Shown here: positions 63,725 through 64,000 of the stretch, one piece after another
Layout of the letters: every line of letters begins with the position of its first letter
How positions within the stretch are numbered: the stretch's first letter is position 1
From: Variovorax gracilis
GTDB lineage: Bacteria > Pseudomonadota > Gammaproteobacteria > Burkholderiales > Burkholderiaceae_C
Length of the DNA: 64,000 nt
NCBI RefSeq assembly: GCF_030317115.1
Contig: NZ_JASZYF010000027.1
Coordinates: 1-64,000 of the forward strand
Direction: 5' to 3'
The notes under the pieces: model-generated
Told to the model about the DNA's origin: nothing
What the model saw: the letters and a program-made list of their open reading frames with translations, nothing else
Databases searched by the model: none
Position numbers and translations under genes: made by a program

Positions 63725-64000
63725 ATGTCGACTACTCTCCCAGCCGCAGGTGCTACGCACTACGCGCCGAACGCGGAGCTGACGCGAACGGCGCACGTAT
63801 CGGGTCCCGAAGCATATGCAGCGCTTGTCGCCGAGGCGGAAGCCGATTACGAAGGGTACTGGGCGCGACTTGCGCGAGAGTTTGTAGCGTGGAAGACGCC
63901 GTTGACCAAGACGCTCGATACAAGCGAGGCTCCCTTCTTCAAATGGTTCGAAGACGGCACGCTGAACGTCTCGTACAACTGTCTGGACCGTCAAGTTGAA
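63725..64000 (+). CDS. acs: Acetyl-CoA synthetase, N-terminal part (cut by window end)
   Basis: The frame from the ATG at 63725 (AAGGAG six bases upstream) runs open to the window end for 92 codons. The residues WARLAREFVAWKTPL and FKWFEDGTLNVSYNCLDR are typical of the N-terminal domain of AMP-forming acetyl- or propionyl-CoA synthetase. It would reactivate acetate, for instance that released by the CoA transferase, and lies at the end of the lactonase-MFS-aconitase group. The remaining three-quarters of the gene lie outside. Confidence 0.85.
   Translation, partial: MSTTLPAAGATHYAPNAELTRTAHVSGPEAYAALVAEAEADYEGYWARLAREFVAWKTPLTKTLDTSEAPFFKWFEDGTLNVSYNCLDRQVE

Noticed and set aside
1..64000. 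CRISPR array, tRNA/rRNA genes, insertion sequences or prophage
   Set aside because: I saw no regularly spaced repeats, no RNA gene signatures and no transposase, integrase or phage structural genes.

Overview
The window is high-GC DNA with long, tightly packed operons, typical of a metabolically versatile betaproteobacterium (Burkholderiales; a Comamonadaceae/Variovorax-like host is my best guess from the many TctC/Bug receptors, the amino-acid ABC systems and overall gene style). I see no rRNA, tRNA, CRISPR, insertion sequence or phage genes. Nearly everything is catabolic, in regulator-plus-pathway blocks.

Left part (454-19583). After a membrane-anchored protein of unknown role (454-2298, +) and an unknown protein (2415-3488, -), one run of minus-strand genes extends from 18365 down to 3603, divergent from a LysR regulator (18615-19583). 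It encodes a 3-hydroxyisobutyrate-dehydrogenase-like enzyme, an aldehyde dehydrogenase, two DUF4392 (D-glutamate-cyclase-like) proteins flanking a SelA-like PLP enzyme, two complete polar amino-acid ABC transporters, a 67-residue unknown, a type II NADH dehydrogenase and a class V aminotransferase. It reads as one uptake and breakdown operon for an unusual amino acid or derivative. The DUF4392/PLP/DUF4392 trio is the least described part.

Middle part (19890-34766). A GntR regulator diverges from a sugar-acid operon: gluconate 5-dehydrogenase, TctC receptor, ManD-type dehydratase, galactonate dehydratase, TRAP transporter and L-idonate 5-dehydrogenase. A decayed LysR remnant follows, then a TctC receptor, a sulfatase, a LysR regulator and an FAD-linked 2-hydroxyacid dehydrogenase.

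Right part (35065-64000). This looks like a tricarboxylate module. It has a PrpF-type isomerase, two beta-propeller lactonases, two substrate-binding-fold proteins without signal peptides, two AcnA-type aconitases, two TctC receptors, a CitMHS citrate carrier and an MFS transporter. Inside it lies an operon of an acetolactate-synthase-like ThDP enzyme, a succinate-semialdehyde-dehydrogenase-like enzyme, a zinc alcohol dehydrogenase, class III PHA synthase (PhaE, PhaC), a hydrolase, a CoA transferase and a LysR regulator. An acetyl-CoA synthetase begins at the right edge. I infer that tricarboxylates are converted to 2-oxoglutarate, decarboxylated to succinic semialdehyde, and either oxidised to succinate or reduced, CoA-activated and stored as a 4-hydroxybutyrate polyester. 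Two nearly identical promoter/operator copies (46732-46800 and 57321-57389) appear to tie the two halves of this module together.
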